NCBI GenBank assembly: GCA_900544205.1
Contig: UQUG01000023.1
Span: forward strand, 1 to 27,715
DNA: 27,715 nt
Source of the DNA: an uncultured Collinsella sp.
GTDB lineage: Bacteria > Actinomycetota > Coriobacteriia > Coriobacteriales > Coriobacteriaceae
Reading direction: 5' to 3'
Shown: piece after piece, positions 14,883-22,825 of the stretch
Layout of the letters: every line of letters starts with the position of its first letter
Position numbering within the stretch: the first letter of the stretch is position 1
Notes under the pieces: generated by a model
Database searches by the model: none
What the model was told of the DNA's origin: nothing
The model's input: only the letters and a program-made list of their open reading frames with translations
Made by a program: the position numbers and the translations under genes

Positions 14883-17800
14883 ATGGCATTCGTCCATCTG
14901 CACAACCACACTGTCTTTTCCATGCTCGACGGCGCAACCCGTATCCAGGATATGGTCAATCGTGCCGTAGAGCTTGGCATGCCCGCCGTGGCCATTACCG
15001 ACCACGGCTACATGTATGGCGTGCCCGACCTGGCACTGGCCTGCGACGCCGTCAACCACAACACGCCCGAGTACAAAACCTGGAGCCACGACAAGGCCTT
15101 CTTGGAAAAGGATCGCCGCGACGAGCTGGTGGAGCCCGATCCCGAGGCAAACCCGCGCGAGCATGCCCAGTACGTCAAAGACATGGCCATGTGGGACGAG
15201 AAGGGCAACATCGACGAGCTCAAGCCGCCCCTGGTCATCAAACCCATCTTTGGCTGCGAGGTCTACTTTACGCCGGACGAGACGCTCGCCCGCGACCACA
15301 AGCCCGAGCTCTACCACATGATCCTCTTGGCCAAGGATCAGGAGGGCTACGTCAACCTGATGCAGACGGTTTCCGAGGCCGCCGTGCAGGGCTTTTACTA
15401 CAAGCCGCGTGTGACGCTCGACAACCTGCGCCGCCACGCCAAGGGCATGATCTGCACGAGCGCCTGCATCGCGGGCATCATCCCCAAGTACATCGACCGC
15501 GGTGACATGGAGGGCGCCATCAAGTGGGCCGAGACCTTCCGCGACACCTTCGACCCCGGCGACTTTTACATCGAGATCCAGGAACACGGCATTACCACCG
15601 ACAACGGCCTGACCGACGAGCAGATGGACCGCACGCTCATCGATATTGCCAAGCAAGTGGGCGTCAAGGTCATCGCCACCAACGACTTCCACTACCTGCG
15701 TCGCGAGGACGCGCCCGTGCAGGACGTCATCATGTGCATCGGCATGAACGCCAAGGTCGACGACCCCAACCGCATGCGCATGACCGGCTCGGAGTTTTAC
15801 ATGAAGACCGAGGAGGAGATGCGGGCGATGTTCCCGTATTGCCCCGAGGCCTGCGACAACACGCTCGAGATCGCCGACAAGTGCTACGTGGAGCTGGACT
15901 GGGACTCCATCATCCTGCCGCGCTTCCCACTGCTCGATCCCGGCGAGACGCACGAGAGCCAGTTCCGCCGCGAGTGCGAGAAGGGCCTGCGCCAGCACTA
16001 TGGTGACGACTGGGCCACGCGCGAGATCGGTGGCGTCAACATCAAAGAGCGCTTTGAGTACGAATACAAGGTCATTTGCGACAAGGGCTTTGCCGCCTAC
16101 TTTTTGATCGTCGCCGAGTACGTGCAATGGGCCAAGGACAACGGCATCGGCGTCGGCCCCGGCCGTGGCTCTGCCGCCGGCGCTATCGTCGCCTACGCCA
16201 TGAACATCACCGCGTTCGACCCGCTCGAGAACGGCCTGATGTTCGAGAGGTTCCTGTCCCCGCAGCGTACCGAGATGCCCGATATCGATATGGACTTCGA
16301 CGATGAGCGGCGCCTCGAGGTCGTGGAGCACGTTCGCCAGCTCTACGGCCCCGAGAAGGTCACCCACGTTATCACCTACTCGACCATCAAGGCCAAGCAG
16401 GCCATCAACGATGCCGCGCGCGTTCTGGACTACCCGGTCTACATGGGCCAGCGCCTGTCCAAGATGGTCTCGAGCGACCCCAAGGTCAAGCTCAAGCAGG
16501 TACTCGAAAAACAACCCGGCAAAGAGGATCTGTTTAACCCCGACTTTGCCGAGGCCTATAAAAAGGATGACGACGCCCGCCGCATCATCGACACGGCGCT
16601 CTCGATCGAGGGTCTCACCCGTGGCGAGGGCGTGCACGCGTGCGCCGTTCTGATCTGCCGCGACCCCGTCAACGAGCACGTGCCCACCAAGCTCGACACC
16701 AAGGGCGGCGTCGAGATTACCCAGTACGAGGGCCATACCGTTGCCGACATGGGCCTGCTCAAGATGGACTTCCTGGGCCTGCGTACGCTGACGGTTATCT
16801 CCAAGGCCAAGGCAAACATCAAAAAGAACTTCGGCATCGACATCAAAGAGGAAGAGATTCCCTTTGACGACCCCGAGATCTTTAAGCTCATGGGTTCCGG
16901 CCACACCGCCGGCGTCTTCCAGGTCGAGTCCGCCGGCATGACGGCCACGATCAAGAATATGAAGCCCACCGAGTACAAGCACGTCGTGGCATTGATCGCC
17001 CTGTACCGCCCGGGCCCGCTGGGCGCCGGCATGGTCTCGTCCTACATCAACCGTATGAACGGCAAGGAGCCGGCCGTCTCCTACGACGACCGTCTGGACG
17101 ACATCCTGGGCGAAACCTACGGCACCATGGTCTACCAGGAGCAGGTTATGCTCATCTCCGTCGAGATGTGCGGCTTCTCCAAGGGCGAATCGGACTCGCG
17201 TATCCGTAAGCCCGTGGCTAAGAAAAAGATCAAGCTGCTCACGTCGACGGTGCTCCACTGGGAGGATGGCTCGGACGAGACCACCTACGACCACTGGATG
17301 AACGGCGCTATCAAGAACAACTACACGCGCGAGGTCGCCCAGAAGATTTGGGACGATGTTCTCGAGTTCGCATCTTACGCTTTTAACAAGTCGCACTCCG
17401 CCGGCTACGCCATCCTGGTTATGCAGACGGCGTGGCTCAAGGCGCACTATCCGCACGAGTACATGGCGGCCGTTCTGACGTCCTATACGGGCAAGACCGA
17501 CAAGATCGTGCACTACGTCTCGGCGTGCCGTCACGACGGCATCCCCGTGCTGTCGCCAGATGTCAACGAGTCCGGTACCGAGTTCACGGCTACCAAGGAG
17601 GGCGTGCGCTTTGGTTTGGCCGGCATCCGCGGCGTGGGCACCGGCGTGGCGCAGGCGATTATCGCCGAGCGCGAGGCGGGCGGCCCGTTTAAGACGCTGC
17701 ACGACTTTGTCGAGCGCGTGGACTCGAGCCAGGCAAACCGCCGCGTGATCGAATCGCTCATCAAGGCAGGCGCCTTTGACTCCACGGGGTATCCGCGTCG

Positions 17801-18686
17801 CCAGATGATGCACTTTGTGGATAAGAACAACCCCGAGAACATCATCGATGCCGCGGTAAAGCGCCAGAAAGATCGCGCGAGCGGCCAGACGTCGTTCTTC
17901 GATATGTTTGGCGACGTTGAGGGCTCGGGCTTTGAGGTGAGCGTGCCCGATCCGGATGGCCAGGAGTGGGACCGTCACCTTAAGCTGAGCCAGGAGAAGG
18001 AGGTTCTGGGCATCTATGTCTCGGACCACCCACTGCGCCCGTTTGAGTATGCGCTAGCCAAGGCGCGCGACTTCTCGTTCTCGCAGATCGACACCGGCTA
18101 CGAGGTACAGAACCCCACGGGCGGTACCATCAACCAGGAGATTCCCGAGGGCAAGGCACTGTGGTGGGCCGGTATGGTCTCGAGCGTGTCCAAGCGCGTA
18201 ACCAAAAACGGCGACCCCATGGGCATTGTGCAGCTCGAGGACATGGAAGGCGAGGCCACGGTCGTGGTGTTCCCCAAGACCTACAAGGAGGCCGAGGGGT
18301 ACCTGTACGGCGAGGTCGATCCCGAGACCGGTGCGCAGTTGTCCGATGCGTTTGTGCGCATTAAGGGCAAGCTCGAGCGTTCGGACCGCGGCGACCAGAT
18401 CATCGCGCAGGAGATCGTGCCGCTTGAGCTTAACGAGGAGAACAACAAGCCCAAGGTCTTTGAGGTCATGGTGCCCAACAGCCGCTTTAGCCAGGGCAAT
18501 ATGGCGCGCCTGGCCACGGTGCTCACCGCTAACCCGGGCGGCGACCGCGTGGAGATCTTTATCGAGCAGGTGGACGGACGCGTGCTGCGCGCCGAGGTGC
18601 CTGCCAAGGTCAACGCGCGCTCGATTCCGCTGCTGGCCGAGGCCAAGGCCATTGTGGGTAATCAGGGACGCGTGACGGTTATCTAA
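14883..18686 (+). CDS. dnaE: DNA polymerase III alpha subunit
   Basis: DnaE is the replicative DNA polymerase. The 1267-residue protein has an N-terminal PHP domain (HLHNH at 5-9, ITDHG, GCEVYF, ATNDFHY) with its metal-binding residues largely kept, so a built-in exonuclease is possible. The polymerase catalytic aspartates are in PDIDMDF (D467, D469) and LKMDFLGL (D629), with GVGPGRGSAAGAI upstream and FNKSHSAGYA in the fingers. A helix-hairpin-helix (GVGTG...), an OB fold (WAGMVSSVSKRVTKNG...) and a C-terminal domain follow. Compared with E. coli there is a roughly 60-residue insertion in the PHP domain (about 57-118) and a second short one near 783-804. GGAG lies 8 nt before the ATG. The SNF2 gene follows after 28 nt. 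Confidence 0.97.
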   Translation: MAFVHLHNHTVFSMLDGATRIQDMVNRAVELGMPAVAITDHGYMYGVPDLALACDAVNHNTPEYKTWSHDKAFLEKDRRDELVEPDPEANPREHAQYVKDMAMWDEKGNIDELKPPLVIKPIFGCEVYFTPDETLARDHKPELYHMILLAKDQEGYVNLMQTVSEAAVQGFYYKPRVTLDNLRRHAKGMICTSACIAGIIPKYIDRGDMEGAIKWAETFRDTFDPGDFYIEIQEHGITTDNGLTDEQMDRTLIDIAKQVGVKVIATNDFHYLRREDAPVQDVIMCIGMNAKVDDPNRMRMTGSEFYMKTEEEMRAMFPYCPEACDNTLEIADKCYVELDWDSIILPRFPLLDPGETHESQFRRECEKGLRQHYGDDWATREIGGVNIKERFEYEYKVICDKGFAAYFLIVAEYVQWAKDNGIGVGPGRGSAAGAIVAYAMNITAFDPLENGLMFERFLSPQRTEMPDIDMDFDDERRLEVVEHVRQLYGPEKVTHVITYSTIKAKQAINDAARVLDYPVYMGQRLSKMVSSDPKVKLKQVLEKQPGKEDLFNPDFAEAYKKDDDARRIIDTALSIEGLTRGEGVHACAVLICRDPVNEHVPTKLDTKGGVEITQYEGHTVADMGLLKMDFLGLRTLTVISKAKANIKKNFGIDIKEEEIPFDDPEIFKLMGSGHTAGVFQVESAGMTATIKNMKPTEYKHVVALIALYRPGPLGAGMVSSYINRMNGKEPAVSYDDRLDDILGETYGTMVYQEQVMLISVEMCGFSKGESDSRIRKPVAKKKIKLLTSTVLHWEDGSDETTYDHWMNGAIKNNYTREVAQKIWDDVLEFASYAFNKSHSAGYAILVMQTAWLKAHYPHEYMAAVLTSYTGKTDKIVHYVSACRHDGIPVLSPDVNESGTEFTATKEGVRFGLAGIRGVGTGVAQAIIAEREAGGPFKTLHDFVERVDSSQANRRVIESLIKAGAFDSTGYPRRQMMHFVDKNNPENIIDAAVKRQKDRASGQTSFFDMFGDVEGSGFEVSVPDPDGQEWDRHLKLSQEKEVLGIYVSDHPLRPFEYALAKARDFSFSQIDTGYEVQNPTGGTINQEIPEGKALWWAGMVSSVSKRVTKNGDPMGIVQLEDMEGEATVVVFPKTYKEAEGYLYGEVDPETGAQLSDAFVRIKGKLERSDRGDQIIAQEIVPLELNEENNKPKVFEVMVPNSRFSQGNMARLATVLTANPGGDRVEIFIEQVDGRVLRAEVPAKVNARSIPLLAEAKAIVGNQGRVTVI

Positions 18687-18714
18687 GCTACCCCGGGTGA
18701 GATTGGAGGAAGTG

Positions 18715-21700
18715 ATGGCGCAGGGGACGTTTGTGCAGGCGCTTCGTAAGGAAGCGGCGCTCAGCGGCACCTTTATGAAGGGGCGTTCGCTCATGCTCAA
18801 CGGCGCCGTGCTGTCGTTTGAGGACTCCGGCTCGCGCTTTTCCAAGAATGTGACGATCGAGGGCACGGTGCGCGGCTCGCGCGGCGACCTGTACAAGACG
18901 CATGTGGAACTCGATGTGGACGAGCACGAGGTTATCGACTACGACTGCGACTGCCCCGCCGCATACCGCTATCCTGGTATGTGCAAGCACGCCATCGCCA
19001 CAGCGCTGGCGTACCTGGACACCAGCGGCATTGAGCCTGTTGAGGGGCTGCGCACGCCGGTTCGCACGTTTACGGCGCAGTCGAAACAGCCCGCGCGCAC
19101 CGCACCCAAAGCGCCGGCCGTCAACCCCAACTTTCCCTTTCCGGCGCCCGTCCCCACGAGCCCGAGCCTTGTGGCGGCGCTCTCCGATCTTTCGGACGCG
19201 CGCATGGATGAGCTGGCGAGTATGCGCCGCAAGCTTGCCGGTGCCGTTGATCCCGACGCCCCCAAAGCGGCGTTGGAGCCCTCGTTGGTGCCGTACTACA
19301 ATCCGCTGTTCGCTGACCGCTTTAGCTGGGCGCTCGAGTTCCGCATCCGCTGTGGATCGGTCTCCTACGTGGTCAAGGACATCGACGGCGTGGCCGATGC
19401 CTACGTGCGCGGCGGCACGTTCTCCTATGGCAAGAAGCTCACGTTTGTCCATTCACCTGAGGCCTTTGACGAAACATCGGCAAAGCTGCTCAACCTTGTT
19501 GTGACGACAGTTGCCTATCTCGATGACATCACAAGTTCGCGTTCGGCGTCGTACGACTTTGCCCGCAGCGGTTTTGTTGCCGAGCGTCAGTTGCCGCTGT
19601 CCGAGCATAGCATCGTATATGTGCTGGACCTGCTGCGCGGCCAGACCATCTCCTTTGAGCCCGCCTGGTCGCGGGGGACGACGGCGCATCGCACCTACGA
19701 CGTGGCGGTTGAGCTGTCTCCGCAAGGGGAGGACGAGGCGTCCGCTAAGCGCCCACCACTTCTTGCCGCCAAAATCGCGCCGGCGGCTGGTGGTAGCTAT
19801 GACCTGCGCCTGCCCGCCGATGCATACTGCTTTGCTTCGGGCGACGTTGCCTATCTGGTCGACACCCGCCGTGCGCGTCGCGCCGATGTAGCGTTTGCCC
19901 AGCATGCGGCGCCGTTCCTATCGCGCTTACTGCCCTGTCGCACGCCGGTCCATATCGCTGTCGACCAGGTGGGGGAGTTCTGTCGTATGGCGCTGCCCAT
20001 TTTGCGCGACTACACCGACCTCACCGCGCCTGCCGCGCTCGATACCGTGGCACCCGAGCCGAGCTTTGCTATGGCGATCGGCGTCGACGATGGGCTCGTG
20101 ACCTGCAAGATTACGGTTACCTACGGCGACTGGTCGGCGGATCTCTTTAGCCTGGGCGCTCCGGGCAGCCCCTTTGAAGAGCAGCGCCCCGGCGTGCCGC
20201 CCCGCGACGAGATAGCGGAGTTTCGCGTTATGGATACAGCGGCTCTGTACTTCGATTTCTACGAGGGCGGTCTGGCGTTTGAGGAGCGCGATGATGAGAG
20301 CTTGTTCTGCCTGCTGACCGAGGGTCTGTCCGCCCTGTCCGAGCTGGGTGAGGTCATGCTCAGCGACCGTCTGCGCCAGATTTCGGTGCGTCCCGCGCCC
20401 AAGCTCTCGGTTCGTGCGACCGTCAAGAGCAATCTGCTCGATGTCGAGCTGGGCGCGAGCGGGCTTTCGGCGGCAGATCTTGCCATCTATCTGGACTCGT
20501 ACAAGCGCCACCAGACGTTTGCGCGCCTGACGTCCGGCGACATCGTGCGCCTGGATGAGGGAGCGCGCGCCGCGTTTGGCCTTGCCGAAGATCTGGGTGT
20601 CGATGCCGTCGACCTGCTCGACGGCGTGTCGCTTCCCGCGTCGAGCACCCTTTTTGTCGATAGCATGCTCGCGCGCACGCCGGCGCTCGAGGCCGATCGC
20701 GACGCCGCGTTCCGCCGCACCGTCGAGCGCCTGGACACGCTCGGCAAGATGGACTTTACGGTACCCGCCTCGCTCAAGGCAACGATGCGCGGCTACCAGG
20801 TCGACGGATACCAGTGGCTCGGCTCGCTCGAACACCTGGGCCTTGGCGGCATCTTGGCCGACGACATGGGCCTGGGCAAAACGCTCCAGATGATTGCGCA
20901 TATTCTGGCGCGCGTGGAGGCGGGGGACACCAAGCCCACGCTCGTGGTATGCCCGGCCTCACTCGTGTACAACTGGACCGCCGAGCTGGAGCGCTTTGCC
21001 CCGTCGCTCGATGTGTGCGCCATCGTGGGCGCCAAAGCTCAACGTCGTGTACAGATTGCCGGCGTGGCCGAGCATAGCGTGGTTGTGACGTCGTATGATC
21101 TTATGCGGCGCGATATCGACGAGTACGTCGAGCAGGATTTTGCCCGCGTGGTGCTCGATGAGGCCCAGTACATTAAAAACCCGCTCACGCAGGTGGCGCG
21201 CGCCGCAAAGCGCCTGCCTGCCGGCGTGCGCTTTGCCCTGACGGGCACGCCTATCGAAAACCGCTTGTCCGAGCTTTGGAGCATCTTCGACTTTTTGATG
21301 CCGGGCCTTTTGGGGACGCGCGAGTCGTTTGCCGAGCGCTTCGAAAGCCCGGTCGAGCACGCCGAGGGCGACAGCGCCGCTCGCCTGCAGGCGCTCGTGT
21401 CGCCGTTTGTGCTGCGCCGTGTTAAGGAAGACGTGGTGGCCGACCTGCCCGAGAAGATCGAAGACACCGTCATGGCGCAGCTTACCGGCGAGCAGCGCAA
21501 GCTCTACCTGGCCAACCAGGACCGCATCGCCCAGCAGGTGCAGCACCGCGAGGCTGGGGAGTTTAAGAAGGACAAGCTCAAGGTGCTCGCCGAGCTCACC
21601 AAGCTGCGCCAGATCTGCTGCGACCCGCGTCTACACTACGAGGATTACAAGGCGGGGAGCGCCAAGCTCGATACGTGTATGGAGCTCGTGCACGGCGCAC

Positions 21701-22179
21701 TCGACGGCGGGCATCGCATCCTGTTGTTCAGCCAGTTTACGGGTATGCTCGATATCATCGGTAAGCGCTTGGCCAAGGAGGACATCGCCTTCCTTAAGCT
21801 CACGGGCGCTTCGTCTAAGGAGAGCCGCGCCAAGATGGTCGCGCAGTTCCAAGCGGGCGAGGTTCCGGTCTTTTTGATTTCGCTCAAGGCGGGCGGCGTG
21901 GGCCTTAACCTGACGGCGGCCGACGTGGTCATCCACTACGACCCGTGGTGGAACGTGGCAGCGCAGGACCAGGCGACCGACCGCGCGCACCGTATTGGCC
22001 AGCAACATACCGTGACCGTGTACAAGCTCATCGCCAAGGACACGATGGAGGAGCGCATTATGCAGATGCAGGAGTCCAAGCGCGACCTGGTCAACAGCGT
22101 GCTCGGCGGCGACGGCATCTCGTCGGCGCTGTTCACGCGCGAGGATGTCCTGGCACTGCTCGGCGGTGACGGTCGCTAG
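18715..22179 (+). CDS. SWIM-finger SNF2 family DEAD/DEAH helicase
   Basis: The protein has an N-terminal SWIM zinc finger (C78-D-C80, C90-K-H92), a long SNF2-associated region (about 100-670), then a Swi2/Snf2 ATPase: GILADDMGLGKT (K722), VVCPASLVYNW, DEAQ (815-818), LTGTPIENRLSELWSIFDFL, and the second RecA lobe with LFSQFTGMLDII, SLKAGGVGLNL and DRAHRIGQQHTVTVYK. Such proteins translocate on double-stranded DNA and remodel protein-DNA complexes; the bacterial role is unclear. A GTG at 18697 is in frame but has no ribosome binding site, while GGAGGA (18705-18710) is 4 nt before the ATG at 18715, giving 1154 residues. It starts 28 nt after dnaE with no terminator between, so co-transcription is likely. 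Confidence 0.93.
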   Translation: MAQGTFVQALRKEAALSGTFMKGRSLMLNGAVLSFEDSGSRFSKNVTIEGTVRGSRGDLYKTHVELDVDEHEVIDYDCDCPAAYRYPGMCKHAIATALAYLDTSGIEPVEGLRTPVRTFTAQSKQPARTAPKAPAVNPNFPFPAPVPTSPSLVAALSDLSDARMDELASMRRKLAGAVDPDAPKAALEPSLVPYYNPLFADRFSWALEFRIRCGSVSYVVKDIDGVADAYVRGGTFSYGKKLTFVHSPEAFDETSAKLLNLVVTTVAYLDDITSSRSASYDFARSGFVAERQLPLSEHSIVYVLDLLRGQTISFEPAWSRGTTAHRTYDVAVELSPQGEDEASAKRPPLLAAKIAPAAGGSYDLRLPADAYCFASGDVAYLVDTRRARRADVAFAQHAAPFLSRLLPCRTPVHIAVDQVGEFCRMALPILRDYTDLTAPAALDTVAPEPSFAMAIGVDDGLVTCKITVTYGDWSADLFSLGAPGSPFEEQRPGVPPRDEIAEFRVMDTAALYFDFYEGGLAFEERDDESLFCLLTEGLSALSELGEVMLSDRLRQISVRPAPKLSVRATVKSNLLDVELGASGLSAADLAIYLDSYKRHQTFARLTSGDIVRLDEGARAAFGLAEDLGVDAVDLLDGVSLPASSTLFVDSMLARTPALEADRDAAFRRTVERLDTLGKMDFTVPASLKATMRGYQVDGYQWLGSLEHLGLGGILADDMGLGKTLQMIAHILARVEAGDTKPTLVVCPASLVYNWTAELERFAPSLDVCAIVGAKAQRRVQIAGVAEHSVVVTSYDLMRRDIDEYVEQDFARVVLDEAQYIKNPLTQVARAAKRLPAGVRFALTGTPIENRLSELWSIFDFLMPGLLGTRESFAERFESPVEHAEGDSAARLQALVSPFVLRRVKEDVVADLPEKIEDTVMAQLTGEQRKLYLANQDRIAQQVQHREAGEFKKDKLKVLAELTKLRQICCDPRLHYEDYKAGSAKLDTCMELVHGALDGGHRILLFSQFTGMLDIIGKRLAKEDIAFLKLTGASSKESRAKMVAQFQAGEVPVFLISLKAGGVGLNLTAADVVIHYDPWWNVAAQDQATDRAHRIGQQHTVTVYKLIAKDTMEERIMQMQESKRDLVNSVLGGDGISSALFTREDVLALLGGDGR

Positions 22180-22206
22180 CTGCGCGCGGGATGGGGTTGC
22201 TGGGAT

Positions 22207-22234
22207 GGGCCAAGCTACCGGTTCGCCTTGGCCC
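22207..22234 (+). terminator. Hairpin after the SNF2 gene
   Basis: GGGCCAAG (22207-22214) and CTTGGCCC (22227-22234) form a perfect 8-bp stem around a 12-nt loop, 28 nt after the stop. There is no T-run, so it is only a possible terminator. Confidence 0.4.
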
Positions 22235-22345
22235 CTGTCGCTCGTCTCGTCCGTTATGTGTTCATTTGCCATGCCGTGGATGGTTTGTCTGCCTTTGGGC
22301 ATAAGAAGCATCAAGAACATTGGCACATCAGCAAAGGAGAACATC

Positions 22346-22708
22346 ATGGCGAAATTCTTTAAGGACCCCGACGGCAAGCTCATTGCCGCCCTGAGCGACG
22401 ACGTTGCAACCCCTGCCGGTTGCACGGAACTGACCGCAAACACTGAGGACGCGGCGTACGAGAAGCACGTGCCTGTTGTCGAGACCGAGCGCGACGGCCA
22501 CGTCATCCGCGCACGCGTGGGCTCGGTCGAGCACCCCAGCCTGCCCGAGCACTATATCGAGTGGATCGCGCTTGAGGCCGAGGGCCGTCTGGAGGTCCAC
22601 TACCTTGAGCCCGGCATGAAGCCCACGACGTTTTTCGCGGGCGGCTCCAAGACCGGTACCGTCTATGCCTACTGCAACCTGCATGGGCTGTGGTCCGCGA
22701 CGTTCTAG
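22346..22708 (+). CDS. Superoxide reductase (desulfoferrodoxin / neelaredoxin family)
   Basis: This enzyme reduces superoxide to hydrogen peroxide without making oxygen, a typical defence in anaerobes. The 120-residue protein has all ligands of the catalytic Fe(His)4Cys centre: EKH (E39, K40, H41), VEHPS (H63), PEHYIEW (H69), YCNLH (C110, H113). The N-terminus aligns with the rubredoxin-like domain of desulfoferrodoxin (FFKDPDGKLIAAL against YKCxxCGNIVEVL) but the first cysteine pair is replaced and only C26 remains, so that second iron site should be absent, as in class III enzymes. AAAGGAG lies 6 nt before the ATG; an open frame reaching upstream into the SNF2 gene has no start signal. It is monocistronic, with its own terminator. 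Confidence 0.94.
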   Translation: MAKFFKDPDGKLIAALSDDVATPAGCTELTANTEDAAYEKHVPVVETERDGHVIRARVGSVEHPSLPEHYIEWIALEAEGRLEVHYLEPGMKPTTFFAGGSKTGTVYAYCNLHGLWSATF

Positions 22709-22753
22709 GAGCGCGCCCCCGCTCGGGGTATCATAGCTAGCATATGCACATGC

Positions 22754-22786
22754 AAGCGCCGACTGCATCTTGCGGTCGGCGCTTTT
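22754..22786 (+). terminator. Rho-independent terminator after the superoxide reductase gene
   Basis: AAGCGCCGAC (22754-22763) pairs perfectly with GTCGGCGCTT (22775-22784), with an inner GCA/TGC pairing, followed by TTTT. It lies about 45 nt after the stop codon. Between them, TATCAT and TAGCAT resemble -10 boxes but would be upstream of this terminator. Confidence 0.88.
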
Positions 22787-22825
22787 ACTACGACAACGAC
22801 GGTTTACGACGGAAAGGGCTGAGCC

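Noticed and set aside
14847..18029. A 1060-codon open frame on the minus strand
   Set aside because: It is antisense to dnaE, which has full polymerase motifs. The frame is open only because GC-rich codon use avoids stops on the other strand; the translation is low-complexity and matches nothing.
18697..18714. GTG at 18697 as the start of the SNF2 gene
   Set aside because: No ribosome binding site precedes it; GGAGGA at 18705-18710 lies downstream of it and fits the ATG at 18715.
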